From the NCBI RefSeq assembly GCF_003573695.1, contig NC_039362.1, positions 199,060,585 through 199,124,584 of the forward strand: a stretch of DNA of 64,000 nucleotides, in the 5' to 3' direction. The notes under the pieces are model-generated. The model made no database searches, was not told the origin of the DNA, and saw only the letters and a program-made list of their open reading frames with translations. Below are positions 32,401 through 44,672 of the stretch, piece after piece. This DNA is from Papaver somniferum. Its lineage: Eukaryota > Streptophyta > Magnoliopsida > Ranunculales > Papaveraceae. Each line of letters starts with the position of its first letter. Positions within the stretch are counted from its first letter, which is position 1. A program made the position numbers and the translations under genes.

Positions 32401-35400
32401 ATGAGTATGGATGAATTGCTAGACTGGTTGGATATAGTTTCATCAAAGAATTGTGATAAACATGTATGTCAAGATGTTATGAAAGACCCTCGCAAACTAA
32501 GCTTTAGAGGTAGTTTGAAAGATATTGAAGTGTATTACAAAACTGTAGTGAAATATAATCCGGTAGCACAACGATATTGTGATAATTGCGGCTTTACTTC
32601 TGTTTTTGAGTTTGATTTCACCAATGGGGATAGAGGATTAGTTGAAGCCATAGCTGAGAGATGGTGGTCAAAAACGAAGAGATTTCATTTTCGGGAATTT
32701 GAAATTGTCCTCCTTCCTTTTGACTGGTACATGTTAACGGGAATTCCTAATGGTGAACCTAGTAAACGACCAGTAGTTATGCCGTGGTTGGGTAGTGATC
32801 TAACATATCCTACTATAGATGATTTCTATTTTTGGATATCAAAAATAATAGTGCATGGGACTCTAAGAAAAATTCATTATCCTTAGCAGTCTTGAAAGAG
32901 TACATTGAAAGTAGAAAAGACCATGATAATACTGGGTGTGCATAGACATTGGACACGAGCATTCTTTATGTGGTTTTTTGGTCATTTTCTTCTAACACAT
33001 TATACTGGAAGAGTAGATAAACGTTGGGTTCTGTTGTTGACTGACTTAGATAGAGTTTGGGAGTATGATTGGGGTCTAGCTTCGTTAGGTAATGTTAGAT
33101 CACTGCTCGGTAGAACTCGCATGTGTTGCTATCTCAAGCATGTTTTTCAATATTAGTGATTAAAACTATATGTCTTGATTTCTAGTTTACTTATGACTAA
33201 GTCTCGGTCTAGGATAGTTAAGTGTAGTTGATCTCCAGACTCCACGACGATCATCTTACGAAGACGAAGAACTACTCGAGGAATAAGTGGAACTTCATCC
33301 GACAAAAAGATATGTGGAGACTTGAACTTATCTGTCACCCAAAAGATTATTCTATCTCCTACTCTTGATACAATAGTCGTATAAGTATGATAGTTTTCAT
33401 ACATACACATCTGCTATTTCGAGCCGAGTTTACTCGCCTATCTTTTTCTCGAAATATGTGTTGGTGAGATTTTGCTTTAACCATTTTCATCTTTACCAGT
33501 GACGAAAGTCATGATGACGTTTCAATCTTGAAAATAACTTTGATGACGGTAGTCGTGAATAACGATAGTTATAACATTATAGAAGAATGTTTCAATGATT
33601 GAAATGTAGAGTTGAGATTACCAACTATGGATATAAGCATATATAGTGTGTTCGCACATTAGTGTATAAATCCATGTGACGGAAACCAAGTGCGTGCATA
33701 TGTGTGCATGCGGTATTGGTGAAGGAGACAGGTTGAGTACGCGTACCCGTACACGTACCTACGGAAGTTTTCATACCGAAAATTTCTTATGAGTTTGTAA
33801 GTTTGAAAACTAGTAAATCAGTCACCTTAGATACGCGTACCCACGAAAGTTTTCGAACCGAAAATTTCTGCTGAGTTTGTAAACTCAAATCCAGTAGATA
33901 AGGTACGCGTACCCAAGCTGGTGATTTCTCAAATCGGTAATTCATGAGCTTAAAAAAATAAATTATAAGGAATGAAATCTTTGCAAACTTTGGCTATATT
34001 GTTCATGAATTGATTCAAGTGAATCAAACCGATTTTGTTTCAATTGTGTCTATGAATAAAGACCTAAGCAATTGAACAACTCTTCAGCTAGTTCTTATGA
34101 GTCATTTGAATTAGTTATGAGAAAAATAAATACGGTTAATATGAAAGTCCTCATATGGCTAACCATTGGTTAACTATTTGTTAACCAACTAAGTGTACAC
34201 GTTTAGGTACGGTTACTCAAACCTAAATGAATACATTTCATTTGTGTGTGACAAGCTAAGTTTCGATCTAACGGTTGAAAGATATTAGCTTGGTTGAATC
34301 AGGTTTTTCATCTAACGGTGATTATTGAATGCTTCATTACCAAGGTAAATTGGATTGCAAAGACTGATTTGAAATATATATAAAGGAGACATCTAGCAAC
34401 TGGAAAAACTAATCCCCACACCTCTTGTGTGATACTAGTTGGTTTTGTTAGAGTCGATTCTCCTTTAACCTTAGGTTTCTTCTCGAGACCCTGTAGGTTA
34501 ACGACTGAAAGACTTTATTGGTATTGTGAAGCCAGACGAAACTACTTTCTTGTAGTTGAGCGATCTGATCTTGTCATTTTCTATCGTACGAGTTCAATTG
34601 AATAATTGACTTGAGATTATATTTCCGATAAGGAAAGATAAAAAGAAATCACAAACATCTTCGTCTCATCATTTGTGATTCCACAATATCTAGTTTCGCT
34701 ACCATACGATTTAGATTATTGTGAGGTGATTGATAATATTAGGATGTTCTTCGGGAATATAAGTCTGGGTTATCAATTATTTCATGTTCACCTTGATTTA
34801 TCAAAAGAAGGAACAAAAACTCATAGGTTTATCTGTGAGAGACATATTTATCTATCACTGTAGACTTTTCTGTGTGATACAGATTGTTTATTAAAGTCTT
34901 CGACTTTGGGTCGTAGCAACTCTTGGTTGTGGGTGAGATCAGCTAAGGGAATCAAGTACGTAATATCCTGCTGGGATCAGAGACGTAAGGAGCGCAACTG
35001 TACCTTGAATCAGTGTGAGATTGATTAGGGTTCAACTACAGTCCAGATCGAAGTTAGTTTGTAGTAGGCTAGTGTCTGTAGCGGCTTGATATAGTGTGGT
35101 TTTCAACCTAAACTAGGTCCCAGGGTTTTTCTGCATTTTCGGTTTCCTCATTAACAAAACTTCTGGTGTCTGTGTTATTTCTATTCCGCATTATATATTG
35201 TTATATAATTGAAATATCACAGGTTGTGCGTTAAGATTAAACAATTAGAATATCCAACCTTTGGTTGTTGATTTACATTTATTGACACTTGGATATTGGT
35301 CTTTGGTACCATCCAAGTTTATCTCTCTAGCATATGATAAAGACTCGCAGATTTCCATTTGCTTGAGTAAAGATCAAATCGAGAGATGGAGATATTAACT

Positions 35401-35817
35401 CCTTGATATACTTTTTATTAAGATTGAGTCCGACTATATGGTTGATTCTCTTAAAAGTATATTAGAGTTAGTCCATACATATTGCTAATCGAAATATTGG
35501 GTGTGGTTGTTGTACCCCCGCTTTTTCAGGTAATACCTAAAAATATCTAGATGATTGGTCAATCAAGGGTACGAATTTAGCTGACATGGTTATGGCTTGA
35601 GTATTGGTACTATTACTACTTCCGCAACATGCAACCTTTGCTTTGTCATACACCTGGAGGAGATTATGATGTTTTCCCAAATATTTGTCTCTTCAAGAAG
35701 AATATGATTGTATCAAGGAAGAGAGGACATCAAGGAGGCCAAAAGAATACTACGAAACACTCAGTCAAAAGCGCAAGAACACAGTTTTCTTTGTCAAACT
35801 ATATAATACTTAACTAG
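32401..35817 (+). pseudogene. Plant mobile domain (PMD) gene, interrupted
   Basis: From ATG 32401 (MSMDELLDWLDIV) the frame carries PMD-type sequence: GLVEAIAERWWSKTKRFHF, then FEIVLLPFDWYMLTGIPNGE. After frame changes near 32885 and 32935 it continues RHWTRAFFMWFFGHFLL and RVWEYDWGLASLGN. A solo LTR cuts it at 33093. The other side resumes at 35534 (NTYKYLDDW, then after a small deletion EYWYYYYFRNMQP) and ends at 35817. PMD proteins (MAIN/MAIL1 family, PF10536) act in nuclei with PP7-like phosphatases and silencing, and PMD genes are known in some plant transposons. Here it is broken by frameshifts and the LTR. Confidence 0.8.
33093..35528 (+). mobile_element. Solo LTR, SIRE-like family, 2436 bp
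   Basis: TGTTAGATCACTGC...CTTTTTCA flanked by the perfect 5-bp duplication GGTAA (33088-33092, 35529-35533). It aligns along its length with the LTRs at 35859, 41986 and (inverted) 53687 and 59776. A TATATATAAAGG box is near 34376. No internal sequence remains, so LTR-LTR recombination removed it. It is the most diverged copy of the family here. Confidence 0.92.
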
Positions 35818-35858
35818 AACTTCATAATACTTCTTCATGCATGTTTACAACTACATTA

Positions 35859-38139
35859 TGTTAGAGCATAGATCGGTCGACCTCGCATGCGTTCCTATCT
35901 CAAGCATGTTTGTCAATGTTAGTGATCAAAACTATGAGTCTTGATTTCTAGCCTACATAGCTAAGTCTCGGACTAGGATAGAAAAGTGTAGTTGAGCTCA
36001 AGGACTTCATGGCGATTCATCATACAACGACGAAGATCTATTCAAGGAACCGTGGAACTTCATCAACAAAAAGGTATGTGGAGACTTGAACTTATCTATC
36101 ACTCAAAAGTCTATCTCTTTTATCTCCTACTTCTTATGAGACAAAAGTCGTATGCTATATAGACTGGATCATACACATTTGATATTTCGAGCCGAGTATA
36201 TCTCGCCTATCTATATCTCGAAATCATGTGTTGGTAAAGCGTTTCGCTTTGATCAAGTTTATCTTCACCTAGTGACGAAAGTCATGAAAAGTTTCAATTA
36301 CTTTGAGAATTGCTCTGACGTGAAACGGTTTGTGAATAACGGCTATATAACGTCCTCTGAGAATGTCTCAATGATTGGAATGAGAGTTTAGAGTACATAA
36401 CCATGTATTCCTTAATCCGAAGTTTTCGAACTTTGTTGATTGAGAGAAACCGGAGGAATTGGATTTGCCAAGTCTGCGAACCCAGTCCGCGAACTGACAG
36501 AAGTTCTCGACCGAGAATTTCTGCTGGGATTTTCCAAATACTCGTTTGCGTGTAAGTCCGCGAACTGGCGAAAGTCTCCTTGCCGAGATTTTCTGCTGAG
36601 TTTGGAAAACTCCACCGGTTGTCTTAAGTCCGCGATCTTGTTTGTGAGCTTAAGTGGTTATGATCTAAAGATGTGCTCTAAACATGAAACTTAATTACTA
36701 AGGAATGATTTACGCAAACCGTGGCTATAAAGTTCATGAGCCGATTGAACTAGTTATGGTGAAGAAGAACAAGCTTAATATGAAATGCTCATATGGTTAA
36801 CCTTTTGGGTTACTATGTTGAACCAACATACACGTACACGTTTGGGCATGGTTTTCACAAACACAGTAAACGTCTACCCAAGTGTGTGTGACAAGCTAAG
36901 TTTTCGATCTAACGGTTGATAAATATTAACTTGAATATAAATCAGGTTTTCATCTAACGGTGAATATGGATTGCTTTGTAACTAAGGAAAAACCCTGATT
37001 TGAATGCTATATAAAGGAGACATCTACCATTGTGAAAAACTAATCCCCACACGTATGTGTGATACTAGTGCGCTCGCTAGAGTCGATTCTCCTTTAACCT
37101 TTGGTTTTCTTCTCTAAAACCAGGTTAACGACTTAAAGACTTCATTGGGATTGTGAAGCCAGACAGATACTACTTTTATCATAGTTGTGTGATTTTTTGC
37201 ATCTTCTATCCTAGAGTACAATCTATTATTGACTTGAGATCGTGAGAGTTCTCCGATAGGCAAGATAAAGAAGTCACAAACATCTTCGTCTCACTGTTTG
37301 TGATTCCTCGACAAACCGCATGTGTAGTCAGGAAGGATTGTAGAGAGGTGATTGATTAATCTAGGCTGTTCTTCGGGAATATAAGACTGGATTATCAATT
37401 GGTTCCAGTTCACCTTGATTTCATATCTTAATATGGAACAAAACCTAAGGTTTATCTGTGGGAGACAGATTTATCCTTTCATAGACTTTTCTGTGTGAGA
37501 CAGATTTGTTTATTATCAAGTCTGCGATTTTTGGTTGCAGCAACTCTTGGTTGTAGGTGAGATCAGCTAAGGGAATCAAGTGTGCAGCATCCTACTAGTA
37601 TCAGAGGCGTAGGAGTACAACTGTACCTTGGATCGGTGGGAGACTGATTGGGGTTCAACTATAGTCCAGTCCGAAGTTAGCTTAGAGTAGGCTAGTGTCT
37701 GTAGCGGCTTAATACAGTGTGTATTCAATCTGGACTAGGTACCGGGGTTTTTCTGCATTTGCGGTTTCCTCGTTAACAAAACTTCTGGTGTATGTGTTAT
37801 TTCTTTTCCGCATTATATTTATATAACTGAAATAATACAGGTTGTGCGTTCTTGATCATCAATTGGAAATCCAACCTTCGGTTGTTGATTGATATTGATT
37901 GATCCTTGGATATTGGTCTTTGGTACCGTCCAAGTTATTCCTTGTATTTAATAAAGACTCACTATTGTTTTTAGCTTGAGTAAAAATCAAATCAAGAGAA
38001 AGATATTAACTCCTTGAGATACTTTTATTTGGATCGAGTCTGACTATCTAGTTGATTCTCTAGCAAAGTATTTCGGAGTTAGTCCATACAGATTGCTAAG
38101 CGAAATATTGGGTGGTGTTGTTAGACCCCCTTTTTTTCA
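35859..38139 (+). repeat. 5' LTR of the SIRE-like element (plus strand)
   Basis: 2281 bp, TG...TTCA. TATATAAAGGAG is at about 37010. About 100 bp present in the right LTR (50893-50998) are missing here at about 36740, between short repeats of the GATT(G/C)AA type. Confidence 0.9.
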
Positions 38140-38141
38140 AT

Positions 38142-38152
38142 TGGTATCAGAG
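38142..38152 (+). other. Primer binding site of the plus-strand SIRE-like element
   Basis: TGGTATCAGAG, complementary to the initiator tRNA 3' end, two bases after the LTR. Confidence 0.85.
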
Positions 38153-38205
38153 AAGGCAAACACGTTTAAGACCTAACAAGTCCGTGTTTGTAGCGATCTG
38201 ACTCT

Positions 38206-38523
38206 ATGGACAAGAGTACTATCTCTGATAAACGCGTCACCAGTAATAAAGATTGTCTCTCGTCTAAATATATTAAAGAGAAAAGCTCAATCTCGAATAT
38301 AGATAAACCTTGTGGTTCGACGAGACAGACAAACAATGACATGAGTGTTCATGACTACCCTTCGAAAGAGATCTTCTCTTCTATTGAATGGAATACAGCT
38401 GAAGAGAGTAAATTGGTTCAAAATCTTGTTAGAATTCAAGTTGTTAGAATGACTCAGTTAAAACACCATGTAAATGTTCTTCTTGGTATTGTAAGATATT
38501 GCAAATTCCATGGAAACGTTTAA
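38206..38523 (+). CDS. First ORF of the plus-strand SIRE-like element, unknown
   Basis: 105 codons starting ATGGACAAGAGTACTATCTC. The first codons resemble the start of the gag of the sister element at 59709, but after about 12 residues the two diverge. No UBN2 gag domain is seen here. The C-terminal half (ESKLVQNLVRIQVVRMTQLKHHV) may be helical. Downstream frames to 39374 (Lys/Ser/Asn rich, several stops) continue similar composition. It may be a remnant of a gag C-terminus joined to the leader by deletion. Confidence 0.5.
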   Translation: MDKSTISDKRVTSNKDCLSSKYIKEKSSISNIDKPCGSTRQTNNDMSVHDYPSKEIFSSIEWNTAEESKLVQNLVRIQVVRMTQLKHHVNVLLGIVRYCKFHGNV

Positions 38524-39725
38524 GATCAATCTTCGTGCTTGACTCTTGAGGCTAGCCTCGAAAAGGATGCCTTGGATATTGAACGCCGCTTGAATAAACT
38601 CTCCATTCAAGGATGTTCAAAGCAATCTAATGTACCAATAACTTCTGATGTTTTACATTGAGAAGTAAATACAAATATTCATAATGTTTCCTCCAATCTT
38701 GAACTTGGGACATTCTGTAAAAGAGACAACTCTTCTGACGATGATATTAAGACTGCATCCTCCAATCATTCCTATGATCAAAAGGTATGTCTTTTTTGTG
38801 AGACCAAGTGTTCTGTTAGACAAAAGAGAAACTCCAAGTTGAATAAAGACTCCTTAGTTCAACTTCAACACATCCTATATTTGATTCTCAAAGGTGTGAC
38901 TGACATCCGTATGATTAAGCCAATTGGTTTTCGTACCTTTCCTGTGTATGCAACCAGGAAAGTCAGTACAGTGAGTTCCTCCAATGTTCAAGGGAAGAAT
39001 AGACGTCTTAATAAACATCATCTAAAGGAAGTTCAATGACTTGTCTCTAAAAGCAACATTGTTCTTATTGAGAAAGTCATTCCAGGAGAAAAGAAGATTG
39101 ATAAGATAAGAAAAGATATTAAAGAGATAATTGTAAGATACATAGAGCTTGTTAACAGTTTATCTACTTCCTCATGTCAACGCACTTCTGGTAAGAACTC
39201 TAACTATGTCTCTTACTTTGATGACAATAAATTTTATGACAATTTCTCATGTCAAACAGGATCCCTCTCTAAGACTAAGAGGAAAAACAAACTTAAACCT
39301 CGTAATGAGCCTGTGGCTCGTACTTTTGCTAATTATCACAAGGTTCGAGAACTTACTTATATAAAACCCTGTTGAGTAAGTTGTGTTAAAAACAGGTATA
39401 CTTGTTACTTGCATCTGTTAAGTTAAGCTATTTTCTTATCGTCCATAGCTAAACTTGTGTTGACAGATCCACTAGGATCAAGTATTGGTTAAGTCAAAAG
39501 AAGATGTTGCATACTGTCTTAAAATTCGTTTTCAGATCCTGTTTTCAAAATTTTTGAAGAACTTTAGTTCTTAGGTATTTGTTGTACTCGAACAGATTCC
39601 ATTCTGGCCCGAGTCAATAGTTTATTTGAAACCCTAAATTGTTATCCCCAAGGATAAAATATCCAACCTCTTAGGGTTACAAGTCACGTACGTGTACCTC
39701 TGGTGGTTTCTTGGATTTTCAAAGA

Positions 39726-40178
39726 ATGTCTTCCTCCTCATCTTGCTATGGTGGTTTCGCAAAAGGATTTCTTGACAAAGGTGTTGAGGTTGATTCCAAG
39801 AGGAAGAGAACACTTGTAGATGAAGATCATCCCAATGCCTCATGCTTCTTTTCCTATACTCATGAAGATGCTGAAAAGGATGATATGATTTCTGTTGAAG
39901 TTGTTCATGACTTTCTTAAGTACTTTGGGGAAGCAAAACAACAGCTTGTTGATACTCTTAAAGGTCTTGATATGGTGAAAACTAAGTTGGAAAAGGTTGT
40001 GTCTGACCTTGGTCTCATAAAATCTCAAATCAAGGATATTCGAAAAGAGAAACGTCTCTTCATTGATACTGAGAAGGCTGTCGATCACAAGCTTGAAGAC
40101 TTCTTGTCTCGTATGGATCCTGAACCTCCCGTGTTCCTGTTCGCGGTTGAGGATAAACCGGAATCCGTTTCCCTTTAG
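39726..40178 (+). CDS. Distal coiled-coil ORF of the plus-strand SIRE-like element
   Basis: Starts MSSSSSCYGGF (ATG 39726, chosen because the sister element has MSSSS at the same relative place; an in-frame ATG 15 bases earlier also exists). Middle part is helical with heptads (VDTLKGLDMVKTKLEKVVSDLGLIKSQIKD). It lies between the body and the 3' non-coding region, where SIRE elements have their env-like coiled-coil ORF. No membrane segment. Function unknown; the frame is intact. Confidence 0.55.
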   Translation: MSSSSSCYGGFAKGFLDKGVEVDSKRKRTLVDEDHPNASCFFSYTHEDAEKDDMISVEVVHDFLKYFGEAKQQLVDTLKGLDMVKTKLEKVVSDLGLIKSQIKDIRKEKRLFIDTEKAVDHKLEDFLSRMDPEPPVFLFAVEDKPESVSL

Positions 40179-41985
40179 CTTGTCCTCAGTTTTACATGCC
40201 TAGTATGTCTTCTTTTTGGTTTAGTTGGAAGAATAACTAGTGTTTTGAATAGCAAAGATTGTGAATACACATAGCTATTTTCGTTTTCATCTTCTTATGT
40301 TATTTTTTAGGTTTATTGGTATTAAATTCTAAAAATATTTGGAGGATGATGTTATTGCAGTATTGATCATTATGATTTTGTGATATTGCAATTTGATTAT
40401 GGGATATGTATTGTTTGCGTCCGTGAACTTGAAGGTCAAATATGTTGTCAAAAGTAAAGTCGTTCATGAATTGGTATTCGTATTGATGAAAGGACGAATG
40501 GACTTTTGACAATCACAAAAGTTATGCCTATACAGTCATGTATTTGATGGAAAATAGTTTAAAATCTTTTGTTTGACAAGGATAAAGTCTATTATGTCGT
40601 TATGATGGAAAATAGAATAGATCCTTGTATGTTATCCACGGTATTGATCTTCATTGATCCATTTTGTTATGTTTTACCGTGAAGGCTCCATTGTGTATCT
40701 TATGTTGAGCACGATACAACTAAATCGATTATTCTTATTGGCTTTGTTGGTTGTTCCATAAGATGCTATATGTTGAGCATTCTTGAACTAAATTAATCAT
40801 CTTGATTGGTTATTTAGTTATTTTCTCCGAAAGTCTTCTTTTGTCGAGAAAATCCTTTGACAATTAAATTGATTACTTTTGTCATTAGTTTGGTTGTTTG
40901 TATTCCAATTAGATTAACTATGGGTTCTCTTGTAATTAGTCTAGTTAAGTTTTCATATATTCCACAATTTCTTGTGTTGAGTATATGAACGGCTATACAA
41001 ATCATGTTCTATTGGTTAATATAGTCGTTTATTCCGTAAGTTTTTCCTTTTGATTGAGAATGTGAACGATTAAGTTAGTCATCTCCGTATGATAACTTAA
41101 GCCGTAGCTCCGTAAGTTTACTTATGTTGAGCACTTTCAATTAAATTGATCACTTTTGTGGTTTGATTTAGTTGTTTATTCCAATAAAATTAATCATGGG
41201 TTTTCTTGTGATTAATTTGGTTGAGTTTTGGATATAGAAAATCATTTCTATGGTTTTTGATGTCCAATTAAAAAATCATTCTTTTCTTTCGAAATTAAGG
41301 TCGCTCTTGTTGTTATTTAGAGAATGACATCAAATGGGGGAGAGTTCTTTTGAACTTGTGCTTAATGGTAATATCTTGCGGGGTGTGCGGTTGTGGAATT
41401 TTATAGGGGTTATCTTGTATCTTAAAACTCCTTGATGAATGCATTTAGCTTCGGCTTTATGATTGCATCTAAATTATGTTGGTATGTATTTTTCTTTTAG
41501 TCCATGAAATGCCTCTTGTGGAAATTTCATTATGATCCCGTTCTTGCACCTTTGCCAATTTTATTGACAAAAAGGGGGAGAAATATTGTAGTTCACACTA
41601 CAAATACATATGGTTTTCGGATAATTGTGTAAGGGGGAGTGGTTTCCATGATCGAGATAGAGTTTTGACTAAGGGGGAGTGATACATATCACCGTAGTAT
41701 TATTGTTAAAGTCATGATACAATTGGACTTTGATGTTACATAATAATACTATAACACTGTATAATAATGATCAAGAATCTCGATTTCTCTCATTGTCATA
41801 GCTACGGATCTTCAACAACGGTGATGATAAACTTAAAACCTTTGGGATCATTGGAGTACTTGGAAGGACGAAAATTTAAGGGAACGTTGAAGATTAGACT
41901 ATAGAATAGGAGCCACTAAAGTTTATTTTTTTTGTATTTCATATGTATTAATAGTTTTGTCACTAAAATTGACAAAGGGGGAGAT
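40179..41985 (+). other. 3' non-coding region with four purine tracts
   Basis: Homologous in inverse orientation to 56075-57640 of the sister element. AAGGGGGAG-type tracts occur near 41573, 41631, 41671 and 41975; only the last abuts the LTR. Several AT-rich repeats of the kind GATTA(A/G)TTTGGTTG are visible at 40720-41230. Confidence 0.65.
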
Positions 41986-42285
41986 TGTTAGAGAATAGTT
42001 CGGTCGACCTCGCATGCGTTTCTATCTCAAGCATGTTTGTCAATGTTAGTGATCAAAACTATGAGTCTTGATTTCTAGCCTACATAGCTCAGTCTCGGAC
42101 TAGGATAGAAAAGTGTAGTTGAGCTCAAGGACTTCATGGCGATTCATCATACAACGACGAAGATCTACTCAAGAAACCGTGGAACTTCATCAACAAAAAG
42201 GTATGTGGAGACTTGAACGTATCTATCACTCAAAAGTCTATCTCTTCTATCTCCTACTTCATATGAGACAAAAGTCGTATGCTAT
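41986..42285 (+). repeat. 3' LTR of the SIRE-like element, first segment
   Basis: TGTTAGAGAATAG...; interrupted at GCTAT (42281-42285) by the nested gypsy element; resumes at 50295. Confidence 0.92.
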
Positions 42286-44228
42286 TGTTGATGGTGGTTT
42301 TAGACAAGAGGTAAAATCGTAAAACCTTACGCATAACATGACGTCACCGATGACGCTAAACATATTTATTAGAACATTTAATGCACTTATGTAAAAAATT
42401 ACCAGGGTATCTTTTTTTCAAATGTTAAACTAGGGTTTCGACACACAAAACCCTAAGCCGCACAACCGATGCGCATCATGGAAACTATGCCAAAACCAAA
42501 TCCGCACAATCGTGCGCATCATGGCAATTATGCCAAAAACAAAGCCGCACAATCGCTGCGCATCATGGCTACTATGCCAAAACCAAAGCCGCACAATTGC
42601 TGCGCATCATGGAAACTTTGCTGAAACCAAAGCCGCAAAATCGCTGCGCATCATGGAAACAATGCCAAAACCAAAGTCGCACAATCGGTGCGCATCATGG
42701 AAACCATGCCAAAACCAAGCCGCACAATCGTTGCACTTCACGACAACCGTGCCAAATTCGAGCTGAACAATCACTGCGCCACACGCGCCATTGGCACATG
42801 CCAAGCGACGCTTGCGACCTAGCATGCCTAGCCGTGCAAACCTAGGGCCAAACCACCACACGCGCCATTGGCACATGCCAAGCGACGCTTGCGACCTGCA
42901 TGCCAAGCCGTGCAAACCTAGGGCCAAGCCGCCACACGCGCCATTGGCACATGCTAAGCGACGCTTGCGACCTAGCATGCCAAGCCGTGCAAACCTAGGA
43001 ACAAGCCGCCACACGCGCCATTGGCACATGCCAAGCGACGCTTGCGACCTAGCATGCCAAGCCGTGCAAACCTAGGGACAAGCTGCCACACGCGCCATTG
43101 GCACATGCCAAGCGACGCTTGCGACCTAGCGTGCCAAGCCGTGCAAACATAGGGCCAAGCCGCCACACGCGCCATTGGCACATGCCGAGCGATGCTTGCA
43201 ACCTAGCATGACAAGCCGTGCGAACCTAGTGCCAAGCCGCCACACGCGCCATTGGTACATGCCAAGCGACCCTTGCAACCTAGCATGCCAAGCCATGCAA
43301 ACCTAGGTCCAAAGCCGCTACGCGCGCCATCGGCACATGCCATGCAACACTTGCATTTTGGAATTGCCACCTGCACCCGATGCGCAACCTACAACCAAGA
43401 CATTCCACACAAGCCATTGGCACATGCCATGCGACCCTTGCACTTTGGCATGCCGCGCCTACATCAAAGGCCACGATTCCTCTCAAGATGCAAAATCTCG
43501 ACCTTCGAAGGTCGCTATTGAGCCGACGCATCTCTCAAGCTCAACTTATCAAACACCAGCGACATGCTACACGTTTTCCACGAAAACACTCGAGACATGA
43601 ATACATGTCACAAACTGGGGGATGCTCTTTAGGGTTTTGGTTTGGCGGTTTACATCGTGCGTCATACACAAATGCTTGTTTCAAGACAGTGTATTAAGAA
43701 TAAAACGGTTAGTAAATACAGGAAGTAATGGTGAAACGCTCTTTCATTATGGAACATCAATTCCATCAAATTCCATCAATACCAGGCGTTACCACCTCTT
43801 ACCATTTAACTCATCTGTTTCTTTTTCTTACGAGGCCAGAGTACGTTTCACTTAGACTTGTATAAATAGGTCTTACATATTTCCACCAAGACAACAAGTT
43901 TTTGGTCAGGAGAAATACAATACTCAAAAAGGAAACTTTGCTAGCTTCCCTAAAGTCTTTCACCTTCTGATACAAGTCAAGTAATACTCTTCCAGAACTG
44001 TTCTGGTCTCAATTCTCTTCGCTTCGCTCCCTAAACCATCCCTTCTCCTCCTCTTTGTGACCGAAGCAAATCCGGAATGACCATTTCTTCGTTTAAGACG
44101 GAGTTGTACAGATTGATCTCTCGAATCTAAAGTACTCCCGTGCAGTATATTTGTTTAGGGTTTAGATTTGTTTCTCACTCACCTACCGGAATTACCAAAA
44201 TCGGCGAAACGATTTTCACCCATAAACA
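42286..44228 (+). repeat. 5' LTR of the nested Tat element, with two internal minisatellites
   Basis: 1943 bp, TGTTGATGG...ATAAACA. Minisatellite 1 at 42465-42775 has about 7 units of 44 bp (GCACAATCGCTGCGCATCAT core). Minisatellite 2 at 42780-43330 has about 7 units of 77 bp (CGCGCCATTGGCACATGCCA core) plus two diverged units to about 43470. GC content is far above the surroundings, and stop-free frames on both strands are a by-product. TATAAATAGG is at about 43861. Confidence 0.92.
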
Positions 44229-44229
44229 A

Positions 44230-44250
44230 TTTGCGACCACAGTGGGAGAT
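44230..44250 (+). other. Primer-site-like sequence of the nested Tat element
   Basis: TTTGCGACCACAGTGGGAGA directly after the LTR, close to the TTGGCGACC-type site of Tat elements. Confidence 0.6.
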
Positions 44251-44309
44251 TAATCTTTAGGTTGCAATATCAGATCCTAGATTTCATTCTCTATTCTAGA
44301 TTTCAGAAG

Positions 44310-44672
44310 ATGGTCGGTTTTCGGACCGTCTCTACAAACTCAAATCCCACTCAGGAGAATGGCGATCTTTCCGCTCCAGCTAATGGCGCAACCAACGGAG
44401 AAATCCCAAGACTGGTCGATCTAGCACGAGATCCGGAGATCCATACCAAGAACATGAACCTGATGAAGGAAGAAATCAACAGCATACTTGACTTCCTCAT
44501 CAGTTTGACGTCGGAATTAAGTGACTCACGCTTCCCAGAAGATCAAGGACCGGGGACTAATATCCCAAACGAACATTCTCAAATCAATGGTTTTGTCACT
44601 AACTTGAAGCCAGTCGACCAGGAAGAAACCTCACGGGTGGAGAACTTATGCGAAACGCTATCAATCAGATAG
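44310..44672 (+). pseudogene. Gag N-terminal remnant of the nested Tat element
   Basis: Starts MVGFRTVSTNSNPTQENG at 44310; about 120 low-complexity residues follow (EEINSILDFLISLTSELSD). It runs straight into protease sequence at about 44650 without the retrotransposon gag core or a zinc motif. An internal deletion of roughly 1 kb, compared with complete Tat elements, is likely. Confidence 0.6.

Noticed and set aside
42465..42775. Regular 44-bp repeats considered as a CRISPR array
   Set aside because: Units are contiguous without variable spacers and lie in an LTR of a plant retrotransposon.
42467..43470. Long overlapping ORFs on both strands in the repeat arrays (up to 140 codons)
   Set aside because: They follow the 44- and 77-bp units, change frame from unit to unit and are open in several frames at once because the GC-rich unit lacks stops. 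Not protein-coding.
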